From Diphasiastrum complanatum (Eukaryota; Streptophyta; Lycopodiopsida; Lycopodiales; Lycopodiaceae), in the NCBI GenBank assembly GCA_029204225.1, contig CM055093.1, positions 45,680,338 through 45,744,337 of the forward strand: a stretch of DNA of 64,000 nucleotides, read 5' to 3'. A program made the position numbers and the translations under genes. Shown one piece after another: positions 1 to 14,500 of this stretch (positions within the stretch are counted from its first letter, which is position 1; the number at the start of each line of letters is the position of its first letter). A model generated the notes under the pieces. It was not told where the DNA came from. It was given only the letters and a program-made list of their open reading frames with translations, and made no database searches.

Positions 1-1326
1 TCGACAAAGGGTTGGTCAAGTACCATAAATTTCAATCGGCACTCATGTCCATCATATAACACATATAAGATTAAAGCAAGGGTGGAAAATGCATAAAAAG
101 CTTGCATACTCTATCTAACAATTTAAATGCCAGCCATATCCTTAACCTTATTAGAGGACCTCTTTTTCACGGGACTTGACCCAAAATTGAATTTCTACAG
201 GGCAATGAAACAATACCCCAACCCCAACACCCACACCAAAGATTGTTACTGAATTACAAAGAATCCTATAGAACCGATATATGTATTGTTAGACTTTAAT
301 AAACATCAAATATGGCAAGGATGTTATCAAGCCATCAATGCTTTTGGCCATAATGTTTGCATCAAATCAAATTCTTATGAGGAACTTTTCACGGCCAAGT
401 CAAAGCTTAATTTCCACTGACACCATATGCAAGCCCTGCCGATCCATTATCATTGGAAGATTTCTTCATGTTGTTTGATTGAACTTCTACTTTACTTATC
501 TTTGTTCCCTGCATAAGATATTAATCCCTAGGCAGCATGTCAGTCCACCTCCTCTGAACCAAACATTTCCTTTTGAGCCTCCATGATATTTTGTCCAGGA
601 GTTGTCTCAATTATGGGTTCAATATTGCAGCAGCCATCCCTAATCAACCACCTTCCACTCCATTGAGAGTCGGAAGGTGTTATATTGAAGCTTTCTTTCC
701 TTGTTTGATCTTTTCATTTCCTTTGATACAGTTCTTATGAAGTCCTTTATTGCCACTTGTCATGCCTATATAAACTTTTGGTTTCAAATTATTTGTTATC
801 GACCCATTGTGCGCCACTTGTCCCATTATTTCGCAGTTTCTCCTTTCCATGTAAGATGTCACGAATGAAAAGAAAAGGAATGGAGGAGGAGGAGGAGGAG
901 AAAGACAAGGAAGAGGGGGAGAAAGTGAAGATGTTGAAAGTTAGAAGTAGCTACTAGCTAATACAGTATACTACTAAGTAGTTGCTTAACCTACTAGTGC
1001 AAATTGACAGTGTATACTCTCTTCACTCACTCTCTCCATCTCCAGTCACCAAGAAGAGCCAACCTGGGATTACAAGGGTAGTTTTTGGTGAATATGGAAG
1101 TTTGGGCACTAAGATGAGGAACTGCAGCTATAGTTGGACGAGCTACACGAGTGCCCCCATCTGTATACGAGCTCAATCTCTTGCGTCCATGGGACCGGGA
1201 TGTCGATGCTTGACAATAACATGCATGCAAACATGTACTACCAAATCATACACAAATCTCAACTAGCAAGACAAACTAAATCTATGCAATCTACTACGAG
1301 CTTCACTTCTACCTACACTCTCATAT
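1..1326. other. No recognisable gene (probable intron of the TRAF-like gene or intergenic)
   Basis: AT-rich sequence with only short, unconvincing reading frames on both strands. I looked on the minus strand for the coiled-coil C-terminal exons of the TRAF-like gene and found none. The part from about 980 could belong to LINE copy A, which continues in frame at 1327, but it does not resemble the other copies. Confidence 0.5.
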
Positions 1327-3846
<2,520 letters not shown>

Positions 3847-4605
3847 CGTCCTCAAGGAAGAAGGCCAGCCCTCGCTCCATCTCTCCAAGGGCCAGCCCTC
3901 CACGGCCTAATGGGCCTCCTGTTGTCTCTGTTGTTGACCTATCTCCTGCCCCCTTCGCTGTCCCCCCTGCTGACTCCGCTCCTGATCTGTCTGTCCCCCT
4001 CACTGACCCTCGTGCTGGCTCAATTCCAAATACTCCCCTCCTCGCTGATTCTGCCCCCCTCGCTGATGTATCCCCCTCTGTCCCTGCCCCCTTCACCGCC
4101 CCTCCTGCTGAGCAGCCCTCCTCCTCTTCTTCTTACCTGTGCCCTTCTTCTTCCCCATCTGATTTATCTTCCTCAGTTCCTATCTCCCCATCCTCTTCTT
4201 CATACGCCTCATCTCTTGCAACCCACTCGTCATTTTTTTACCCGCTTACTTCGTCGTAAGAAACAGGCTTACGATAATCTGGAAGAGCGACGACTTATTG
4301 GTCTTCTCTATAGCTCTTCCACAGGGGCATTCTAGCGTGAGTTCATTCCCCGTGCTCCACCTCTGCTCCTTCATGACTTGCGCATTTGGAGTAAGTATGC
4401 CACTGCTTTATATACCATCGATACCAATACACCTATTTCCATTTCCCCTAGACCTCCTAAGTTTACCTTCTTCACCTCTGATATGGTCCACAATGCCATC
4501 AAGAAAATGAACACCAATAAAGCCAGGGATATTGATGACCTTGATTCCGAGCTTTTAATCCATGCTGCGAATTTACTATCACCTCTCCTAGCCACTCTAC
4601 TCAAT

Positions 4606-4701
4606 CAAGCCGTTGTCTCCGGTTTTCCTTCTTCTTGGTGCACCAACATCATCCAAGCCGTTGTCTCCGGTTTTCCTTCTTCTTGGTGCACCAACATCAT
4701 C
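4606..4701 (+). repeat. Perfect 48-bp tandem duplication inside LINE copy C
   Basis: Two identical 48-bp units (4606-4653 and 4654-4701) give a 16-residue in-frame repeat beginning QAVVSGFPSSW. Copy B has one unit at this place (RVVTSRFPSPW). It is therefore a recent slippage or duplication event. Confidence 0.95.
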
Positions 4702-5951
4702 CATCCCATACACAAAAATGGTGATCCCAAGAATCCTAGTGACTATCGAACTCTTATGATTGGGCACGTTATCACGAAGCTGTATGGCATTATTCTTCAG
4801 TCAGCTGTCAGTACTGAGTCAGAGACCAGGAGATTGCATGCTATGGGCCAGGCTGGATTTAGAGCTCACTATTCTACCACAGATCATATCTTTACTCTCA
4901 GAGCCATTATTGAAAAAGCTCGACACCGGCGAGAGCGAGTCTATTGCTGCTTCATTGACTTCAAGGAAGCCTTTGACTTTGTCCCACGCTCCTTACTCAT
5001 CCAGCGGATACGAGACCTTGGTTTTTCTGATGACACAGTCCTAGCAGTGATGGCACTTTACGAGAGAGTATTGGGCTATTTCCGAAGTGACAGAGGTATC
5101 TCAGAGCAAATCATGAGCACTATTGGGGTGAAGCAGGGATGTTCCCTCTCCCCTACACTTTTATATATTGATGAGTTGTAGAGAGTTATTGAGCAGTGAG
5201 GTGGTTTTGGTTGCAGACTGGTGGCATCTTGATCGCTATTCTTTTTTATGCAGATGATGTGGTTCTACTTTCACCTACTCGAGAGGGGTTACAGAGACAG
5301 ATTGATTGTCTTCATTTTTTTGTTCCAGATGGGGCCTAGGGGTGAACATTGTGAAGACCGAAGTGATGGTCTTCAACACTTCCAGGAGCTTTATGTTGAG
5401 ACAAGAGCTCCTTTTGACAGTCGACCGTTAGAGATTGTTCCATCCTACACTTACTTGGGCACACTTTTTACTGGTCCTATATTTAGTATGAGACAGGCAG
5501 CTTCTAGTAGACTTGGCAAAGGCCATGCTTCCCTTGCCCAGATGGAGAGATTTTGCTTCCGTAAGTCTATTCGAGATGCCTCGAGTAAGTTTCGGCTTTT
5601 TGACACCATCGTTTCTCCTACAGCGCTATATGCATCAGCTGCCTGGTGTACGGGCCTCACTTCATCTGACTGGGCCAGTATCTCGCAATTACAGATCACT
5701 ATGCTTTCACGCATGAGTCGGGCTAAGCCTTCAGTACCATCCCAGATTCAGATGATGATGACGAGGATGAGAACACGACTTCCCACAAAGATCAGAGATA
5801 GCGCAGCCATTTCTGGCTTCATACATGTTGGTTTAGTTAATTTTGGTATTTGTGTTTAAATTTATTATATATGCTTTTCTTTCAATTTTGGAGACGTTTT
5901 TCATACGCTCCCAGATGGTCCACCTACTTGATATGTACTTATTTGTCTTAT

Positions 5952-5965
5952 ATGCCTTTTGGCAT
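5952..5965 (+). other. LINE 3'-terminal stem-loop, copy C
   Basis: ATGCC-TTTT-GGCAT with TCTTAT directly 5' and GGAAAAGACATTAATAAAG directly 3'. It matches copy D exactly in the stem. Confidence 0.6.
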
Positions 5966-5990
5966 GGAAAAGACATTAATAAAGCTTTCT

Positions 5991-6016
5991 TTCTTTCTGT
6001 CTTTCTCTCTCTCTCA
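5991..6016 (+). repeat. Short CTTT/CT tract between LINE copies C and D
   Basis: About 26 bp of CTTT and CT repeats follow the 3' end of copy C. The next LINE sequence starts right after CTCTCAG. It is much shorter than the other junction tracts. Confidence 0.85.
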
Positions 6017-6790
6017 GCATACACGGAGCACCATTTTGGTGAAATAGGGTTGACCCCTCTCACCTACATTATTTGGACTATATATTGATGAGCTTCAGAG
6101 AGCCATCGAGCAAAGTGGTGGTACAAGTTACAGGCTTGGAGATATTCTAATTGTCATTCTCCTATATGCAGATGATTTAGCTTTAGTCTCCTCGACCAGA
6201 GAGGGTTTACAGAGGCAGCTGGACAATCTCCACGATTTATGCACCAGATGGGGCTTGAAAGTTAACATTGAGAAGACCAAAGTTATGGTCTTCAACACAT
6301 CCAGGGCCTTCATGCAGAGACAAGAGCTTATTCTGGATGAACAGCCATTGGAGATTGTGTCATCCTACACCTATCTTGGGGTTCTTTTCACCGGTCCTAT
6401 ATTTGGTACGAGACATGCAGCTACAGCCAGACTTGGGAAGGGACATGCCTCCTTGGTCCAGCTTGAGTGAGTTTGCTTTCAGAGATTTATTCGGGACGCC
6501 CCGAGTAAATGTCAGCTATTTGATACCTTTGTCTCCCCCACAGCATTGTATGCCCTCACCTCAGTTGATTGGGCCAGTATCTCACATCTACAGGTCCTTA
6601 TACTATCACGGATGATACGAGCTAAGCCCTCTGTCCCGCACCAGATTATCCTAGCAGAGGGTGCAGTTCCACCTCTACAGCTTGATGCCATCTTCCATCT
6701 CATCACATATATACAGCGCCTTAGGCTGGCTTCCCACTGATCTCAGCACCTTCATAGTCTGGACTATCACTTATCGTGGTTCTCATAGGC
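6017..6790 (+). mobile_element. LINE copy D: 5'-truncated reverse transcriptase C-terminal half
   Basis: It begins near the GVKQG/PLSPTLFGLYIDEL block. It continues with LLYADDLALVS (the catalytic YADD box, about 6158-6190), GLKVNIEKTKVMVFN at 6255, SSYTYLGVLFTGP and SVDWASISHLQ. Stops and small shifts are present. It ends near 6740-6790, where a Ser/Pro-rich stretch and then the ORF1-like region follow. The ORF2 C-terminal tail seen in copy B is missing. Confidence 0.78.
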
Positions 6791-6991
6791 ATCACGTCTA
6801 CTGATAGTGCTAATTGTTGCCAATCTTCCATCCTCATCTTCATCTATCTCCATTCCTACTTCTCCTAATCCACCTTCCACTCCTGTATATCTGTTTTTGC
6901 TCCTATTTTAGAGGTATGTCCAGTTACTCCTACATCTATGACATCTCCCTTTCGCGCTCCACTCCCTCACTTGACCTAGTTAAACCCTGAT

Positions 6992-7710
6992 TTGTGCACC
7001 AATACAGTTAATCTGTGTAATACGCTCAAAAATCATCAAGATGTATTGAACCAGCATGGGGAAGTGATCAATAATCAGCACGGGACGATAAATCAGCATT
7101 GTAAAGTTATCAATTCCTATCGTGAGGTGATCCAATCTCATACCGCCAATATTGCACTACTACAGTCACATATCCAGCAAGTGGAAGCGAAATTTAACAG
7201 CATTTATCAAGAGGTTGAGACCAAATCACAAGCAGTCAATCAACTGGAGTGCAGCACGGAGCAGCATCATATAGAGGTCTCATCTTGGGCAGACATCCTG
7301 AAACGTGTTGGTAAATTTGAAGCTCCGTCTTCTTTCATTTCGGCCGCACTTACTGAGTCACGATTGCGAGAACACAAAGCTCTCAATGTGCGTGTTAGAG
7401 GCATTCCAGATTCTCAAAATGCCCTCGAGGATGCCAAACTCTTGGAATCACACCTCCAACACCACAGTCGAGGATTAGACACCGCTTGGCATACAAAGAA
7501 AGACGCTGATACCCTTGTCTTACGCCTTACTTTGATCGATGGGCTAAATTAAAAGACACCAAGATTTTGCTTGATGATGATCTTACATCTGTACAAGTGG
7601 TGGAGAGAAAAAAGGCTCTACAGAAAGCGAAGGATACAGGGAGATGCCTAATTTACAAAGACGGCAATATCCGTTTTGTTGAAGCTAATCATTTAGTGGA
7701 GAAAAAATAG
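6992..7710 (+). pseudogene. LINE ORF1-like protein (coiled coil, RRM-like, basic C-terminal domain)
   Basis: A 186-codon frame to 7552 and, after a frameshift near 7545, a further 55 codons to a stop at 7708-7710. The first 80 residues are Gln/Asn/His-rich with heptad-like spacing (coiled coil). Then come ADILKRVGKF, an RRM-like part with LNVRVRGIPDSQNALEDAKL, and a C-terminal part ERKKALQKAKDTGRCLIYKDGNIRF. This order matches the L1-type ORF1 protein, a trimeric RNA chaperone that packages LINE RNA. It lies downstream of RT fragment D and right before a LINE 3' end, the reverse of the normal ORF1-ORF2 order. It is therefore a separate ORF1-containing copy or a deletion derivative. Confidence 0.65.
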
Positions 7711-7747
7711 ATATATTGTGCTTGACTACTTTTGAGTCAGAATATAG

Positions 7748-7787
7748 AGTTTGAGTTTGAATAAAGAGTTTGAGTTTGAGTTTGAGA
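7748..7787 (+). repeat. Short GAGTTT repeat in the LINE 3' region
   Basis: Five to six GAGTTT units interrupted by GAATAAA, 40 bp downstream of the ORF1-like stop. The embedded AATAAA could be a polyadenylation signal. Confidence 0.7.
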
Positions 7788-7927
7788 TGTCCAGTTGACC
7801 TTGTAAATGGTTGTATTTATCGTGCCATATACTCCAAGACCATTTCATAGTTGATAGTCTGAGATTTTTTTAGCTCTTGACGGCACTGTTCCGCCTTTGT
7901 CCATCATATGTACTTTTCTCATCTTAT

Positions 7928-7941
7928 ATGCCTTTTGGCAT
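7928..7941 (+). other. LINE 3'-terminal stem-loop, copy D/ORF1 element
   Basis: ATGCC-TTTT-GGCAT preceded by TCTTAT and followed by GGAAAAGAAG and a (CT)n tract. The last 35-45 bp before the tract are nearly the same as in copy C, although the sequence upstream is unrelated. Confidence 0.6.
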
Positions 7942-7948
7942 GGAAAAG

Positions 7949-7951
<3 letters not shown>

Positions 7952-8007
<56 letters not shown>

Positions 8008-8030
8008 CGCTCGCTCGCTCGCTCGCTCGA
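7952..8030 (+). repeat. (CT)n followed by (GCTC)n tract at the end of the LINE nest
   Basis: About 53 bp of CT and then about six GCTC units (8004-8029). It closes the fourth LINE copy. No LINE sequence follows. Confidence 0.95.
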
Positions 8031-10609
8031 TCCCCCTATGTGTGTGTGGGGCACGTGTGCTCAAACCAAGAATGTGGGCTGTCATAGCCTATTAGCCTAT
8101 CAGCGAACAAGAAAAAAGGAGGTATAACATTGTCACAAAAAAAGACAGCGGAGATTGCAACTAATGACTGTAGATCCCGAAAGTGAACTAGGTCGTCAAA
8201 AAGGACAATTCTGCTAAAACCAAAGTCGCAACCAATGTCAAAAATCACACATTGCGGCTATTGACAGTCAGATCAGCGAGAACCTAGACTAGATTGCAAA
8301 ATCTTACTGAATTTTAGACTGCTAGGATCAAAGTGTGACATGCTCTAATACCAAACACATGTTGCTACAGCAAAATTACAAATACGTAGATACAACAATC
8401 AATGAATCAAATCTTAATGGAATGCAAGATAGCACAAATCATTGGAGATACCATTGATCAAAAAATCAGGGCAAATTGCGTGGCAATCAAAAGATTAAAC
8501 CTAAAACTAGAGCTCTTTCACATGAATTGTAGACAGATGAACAAAATATGATATAACTCAAAGAATAAGGGAAGATGCAAAGTGGGAATCGACATGATTG
8601 AGCAACATATACAGATTTCAAGTCCTAATCATCTTATTTTTAATTAATCATTGAGAGAGCTAAGCTTGATGCTTTTACCTTCAATGCCTAGTTCACTATA
8701 GGTTTTCAATATATAAGAAGTTAGACTACTATACAGATGAAGAAGTTGTGCAACAAGTGACTGAAAATCTTATTAGCGTAGAGTGATATAAAAGGTGCTG
8801 AAGAAGATTTCATGTGAAGGAGTCTTGCTAGCCATGCCTCAGGCTACTGATGATGCCTCATAGCACGGGTAGCATCTTAGAGATCTAGTCCAATGTTATG
8901 ACCATTGTTACCATCAAACGTGTACAAAACTTTATTCAAATATGTTAGGAACGTTGCTTTTTCAAACTTTTTTTTGGGACAAAGGACCTCAATAATGGCC
9001 TCACTAGGATATTAGGGACCAATTGGGCCCTAACCAAGCACATCAGGCCCCTGATTTGCTGCCCCAATTCCCACGCTGGTGCTCGCTGCATATCACACCT
9101 CCACCATCATTCTCAACAATCTCTCTCCTCTCTCCTGCCTTTGCTAAAAATTCGCAGGTACAGGGTTTCGGACGTGCTGAAGCCACTGGGAACATCAGTA
9201 AGATGTTTCATTGAACTACCGATTGCTACAAGCAGGTGGAAAAACTTCTTGCATGTTGGAGGCCTCTGTAAATAACTGAAGAACTTTCTTGCTACTTCTT
9301 GGATTGATACAAGACTTTGAGGTAGTTTTCTAACCTCATCAAGCTATTGACATCTCCAATCCCGTGCTTGAATGTGGGTCAGGTGCAGAAAACAGCCATC
9401 ATTTGCAATTTTCAGAACTGAATCTTTCCCTTCTTTCCTCTTTTTGAGATGCCTAAAACCAGGTCTTTGCATGGAAATTTATGGCTTTTGTCCTTCATAG
9501 AAGATTCAAAGCTATTTCTCATTTTATATGCTCATTCCACCACTTTTACAGTGTATTTAACCTCCCAACTCCTAAATCAACATATGGGTTGGTCAAAACC
9601 TAAAAAAAGGCCAGCAATGTTTGAAACGTTTGGAACTTTGTCTCAAAACTTTCAAATGCTTTGAGTTGGAAACGTTTGATGATAACATTGATAATAACCA
9701 TTAGCAAGGTAGATCGTCCTTGGCCACCTTCTCTCACTTAAATGCACACCCATGATTTCTTTCCTGCATCATATGTATCATAGATGCAGCCCATGTTCCA
9801 GAACATGATCCAGAATGCGTTCCCGATCACGATACAGAACGTGATCCAGGATTTCCCTAGAATGCAAACTTTTTTATTTATTTATTTTGGTGCCAATATG
9901 GGTATCAGAGCAATCCACTTAACCTAGTTTGCCAAGAGTTCCAAGAGGAGTGCGGTCCAGTTTTGGGCCATTAAGTTATTCTTTATCGAACATCTCTGTT
10001 TCTGTATTATGTGACATGAAATCACATGGAACCGTATTGAACGACCACAAACCGACAACAATTATGAAGCATAAACACCCATCTCAGAGCTTGTGACAAA
10101 AAAGTGAATCAACTCAACGTGCAGTTTATCAATACGTTGTCCTTTTGATGCGTTCGTTGATGATTTCCGAGTTCATTTTACACTAAACTACCAAAACATA
10201 TATTTGCGATCCGCAACGTTCCAGAACGCACGTTCCAGAACAATTCTGCAGCGGATCGCGATCCACTGCAACACTCATATGTAAGCAAGCAAGTGTTCTC
10301 ATAAATATCAAAAATGGGTTGACAACCTTCTCCTCACATTTGAACCAAAGGTCTGTTGACCTAACGTTCACTAACACCTTGCAGGCATTTCTTTGGTCAT
10401 CTACGAACACAGTTAACGACACAATACCTGAGCACAAAATAGTCAAATCTTATTATGAAGCCATAAAAATGCATAACTTTTCCTAATCATTAACAAATGA
10501 CCAGCTAAAATGTTCTAATGCTGAACATGGACTGCTAGATTTGACCATACATCAGAGCATCACATTGGAAGAAGGTGAATACTACAAGAAATAAAATTTC
10601 CAGACGTAC
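8031..10609. other. No coding content recognised (probable part of the last visible intron)
   Basis: AT-rich sequence directly downstream (on the minus strand) of the last visible exon. No frame in it resembles the expected coiled-coil C-terminus of the TRAF-like protein. Two clusters of GTTCCAGAAC-type inverted motifs occur at about 9791-9860 and 10215-10250. Confidence 0.5.
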
Positions 10610-11545
10610 CTTGAGACGTGCTTGGGATGCTTCAGAATCCGAGAGTTTTTGACTCAATGATGCTTTCTCCCTTGTGAGACGGTTGATTTCATTTTGCCTC
10701 TCAGTTCTGACTTTATCAATCTCTTCTTCATACGTGCGCAATTGCTGCCACAATGTTGTTCTATCGGCATTTGCTGATTCAACAGCCTCACGCATCATAC
10801 TTAACACAGGGCGTGCTGTCCCTTCTTCTTCTCTTACTAAGAATGTCAGTATATCCATCCCAAGCTCCCCCTCAAAATTGCTTGTGCTACTTGTTGCACG
10901 TTCCACAAGACCACGGAGCATCCGCTCACGATATCCTTCATCCCCATACACTTTGAACATCACGGCATAGAGGGTACTTACAAACTCTCTAACTCTGACA
11001 TCAGTGGAGACAGCCAATGCCTCTGCTAATCCTAGCACAGCTGGAAAATCGTCATCATTATCTGGCAATGTGACATTGCCTGGAAGCAAAGGATCTTGAT
11101 TCTCAGAACTGACCAACCTGCATCTTGAATCCATCACTAGCCTTTGAGAACGCCTTCTTTCAAGAACCATCACAACTGATTGTTCACCAAATGCACCCCT
11201 TGCAATAGCTCTCTCAAAAACACGTTGTGCTTCTACTCTAAGCGAATGTACAGTCAGCATCTGGACAAGTATATCTACATCGGCAACTCGCCAACACGCT
11301 GCTGCCACTCGTTCTGCAGCTGCTTGCAGCTGCTCAGCTGCACCACCAGCACCACTATCACCAAAAACAAGACCTGGAGCTGGTGACGCAAACTCGTTCT
11401 CACTGCATTCACAATCGGTGTCGATGTCACGCAGCAAGGCCTGAGCCGCATCAGTACTGCCGCAAATTGTACTTCTCACAACATGTAAAACTCCCGGCGG
11501 CACAGCAGGGCCCAGCCTCTTTAGCCTTCCCCTTACTGCTTTGGC
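10610..11545 (-). CDS. TRAF-like gene exon 7: helical region and start of coiled coil
   Basis: 312 codons from acceptor ATGCAG to a strong donor AAG|GTACGT. Contains VRGRLKRLG, VVMVLERRRSQRLV, DDFPAVLGLAEALAVSTDVR, GYRERMLRGLVERATSS, PVLSMMREAVESANADRTTL and then the heptad-rich EIDKVRTERQNEINRLTREK. The frame reads on 25 codons into the intron without similarity, supporting the donor. The next exon was not found in the 10.6 kb to the left. Confidence 0.9.
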
Positions 11546-14500
11546 CTGCATGCATATGGGCACATGACCATAAGAATTTAAATCAAAGGGTTCATTGGGC
11601 CTAGAAACAGTACAGAGGCTAAGTCAAAAATGAATTTTTACCGCAGTTGGTAGTTCCTGGCACTTTGTTGCAGCTTTGAATACGAAATTTATCACAGCAG
11701 CAAGACCATCATCATTATAATCTGGTAGCACTTCCAGGGCTTGACGTAAGACCAAATTCCAAACATCACTGCCGACTTCCAACTGGCATAAAGCACTTAG
11801 AACCTGAAATTAAGAAAGACATGAAGATACTTCAGACAAAAATTCTAGCCTTTCCTTTCTAAATCGTTCAAAAAAGACTGATGCTTCAGAAAGTGCCCAT
11901 TCCAATCTATAAAAATCTTGACAGTATCATGTCACATATGATTGAGTTATAGCAGTTCACAGATCTGAACTTACAGGCAACCGGTGTTGAGGTTCTGCAT
12001 CAGGTTTTTGTAGACGATCTAGCAAAATATACGCAGCTAATGGGTGCTCAGGTAAGTCCACTAGCTTTGGCACTAATGTTATTAAATCTGGTTGCAAATG
12101 CTTTGGGGCTTTCTCCAACACCAAAGCAATTTTCTGCGCTGATTGAGGCCTTCGCCTAGGCTCTGGACAGCCTTGTGGTACGGCACCATCCAAAGCCCGA
12201 AGTGAATTAACAATAAGACCAAGCAGCTCATCTGACTGTTCCGGCCATTTTGCCTTACATAGAAAAGAAAACTGTCACTTTACCTTCAAATTACTGCACG
12301 CTAAAAGCAACTTTGAACTTTGTACTAGTTCTTTTAAAGATGGATTTTCTAGAACTGAAACTAAAATGAGAGATTAGTGATGGAATTAGGTGTTATCAAT
12401 AATACATAACACAAAACAGAGTCGAAAATTACATTCAAACATAAAATCTTAGCAACCAAGGAGCACTTATGATTTCATCAGTCCAATCACTAGATCTTCT
12501 AGAAAAACCTGAACAACAATCAAATTATTGCAATAGCAAAGAACCACAACCACTTCTACTGCAGTTTGCTTAGTCAATCTAACCACTTTATCCATCTTAA
12601 TCCTTCCTATCTTTCCACCAAAATGGCATTTAGCAACCTTGTGTGAATGCTGCATTGATCCTGCTACAAATGTTTCATGCCCCGTAGACTCCGAATGTAG
12701 TGACCCAGGCAAAAAAGGATCACTTCCAACTAGAGAACCAATGGAAGATAAGTCACTGCTTTGCACAGCTTGAGCTGTTGCTGATCCCTCAAGCCCAACA
12801 TCTAGTCGTTGATCGATTGAATTGTGTAGGCCTTCTCTAGTGTCTAGGGCCGCATCACCTGTATTTCTCCAGTCTACAACTGCTTTAGTAGCAATAGCAC
12901 TGCTAACCTCAGAAAACGCCCGAGGTTTAACATCAAAGGAGTCTGTTGGTTTTTTCACATCTGCTGGTTGGCAACACTCCACCATGATATCCAAAAGGAG
13001 GTCAACAATAGCCTGCTGCAAAACCTTCACACCCATCAATAAATTCATAAGACTAGGTGATGTAGCTTCGCCTTTGATACCACTGCCCTTGGCAGCATTT
13101 CCACTTGGTGATGAGACTTTGGTAGGAAGTAGCAATCGCTTTACCTTTGCTGGATCATCCAAATAGACACGAAGGCCTGCTAAAAATGCAGCCACTGCCC
13201 CTGCATCCATGAGAAGCTTCTCTCTCAACGTCACCTGCAATTGCGATGGGTCCAGAAGTAGCGGTGGGTTGTCACCATAGCTCAAATGGAAGCCCGCTCT
13301 TGCTAGTAAGCTTCTAAAGATGTCTTCCTCATCACCACTGATGCCCTCGCTATCATCTGAATCCAACAGTTCATCAGGATCTGTTGACAGAGCATCCTGC
13401 TCGTCATCTGAAACCAAGACCTGAAGGTTCACATCATTGGCCAAATTTCAAAACTAGCAAAACTAACAGGGCAGTTGGTATATCATGAGTGAAAAAAATG
13501 CAGCAAAAATCATCCATCCTTTATGGCCTTCTCAAAACTTAAACGAGTGAGATGATAAAATTGCACATCAATCAATAACTAAGCACAAATGCAGAAGTCC
13601 AAAAATCACTAAAGAATACACAGAAATGCTGACTGAGGACTAATCCACATAAGTTCAATGATATAGATGTAAGGGGGGCCACATAAACATATAAACCGTG
13701 GGGAGTTTGCAAATGTCTTTATATTCACCTCTAAATCTGAAAACTCAAACCATGGACAGCAGTCGAGAATTTCACACACAAAGACAACAGTGTCACGGAC
13801 GAGGAAGCCTGCATCTGGCTCAACCATGTCCGAAACTTTCATAAATTGAAGTACTGAATTGTTCCACGTTTTTGTACAAATCGAAGATTCCTTCCACACT
13901 GTGCGGTCAGCATGCTTCTGGTTCACAACAGCCATTCGGTACCGTACCCAAAAATTTCTATCCGGGTCAGCTCCAACAGACTGATCACTCTCCAAATAGA
14001 TGCACAAAGTATCAAATGATTCATACACACCTGCAAATGTGAATTGTTAAGCATAAAAAAAGATAGAGATATATGCAAGTGAGCTGATAACCAATAAAAT
14101 CAATCAACAAGAACAATGCACTCAGTAGCTTTGTGGAGTTGACCACAAATCCTCAGACTATGAACTTCATCATGCATAGCAATTACCACTTGCTAATATT
14201 GATTGTGAAGTTAATGCCAAGGATGGATGCATGCTACATGTAAATTGTATACAGCGATGTGCTACATTTCTGTGACTTGGTCAAAGGCAAAGGGCAGACA
14301 AGATCATGAATGATTGATTGAATGACAATAAGAAATATAGCATTACATCTCTTCACTGGCTAAAGCATAAACTGCAATGCAAGCAAGACACCAGCTGGTC
14401 ACAAAATGCAATAAAAGGAAGTCCTTGACTCATCATTTATACATATGATGGTAAGGGATAAAAAGGATGATCGCTTCTGCCCATCTACAGCTGAATCTTA

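Noticed and set aside
1027-1266. Frames on both strands at 982-1266 as a small gene
   Set aside because: No domain, no conserved start, and the two strands are equally open; at most part of LINE copy A.
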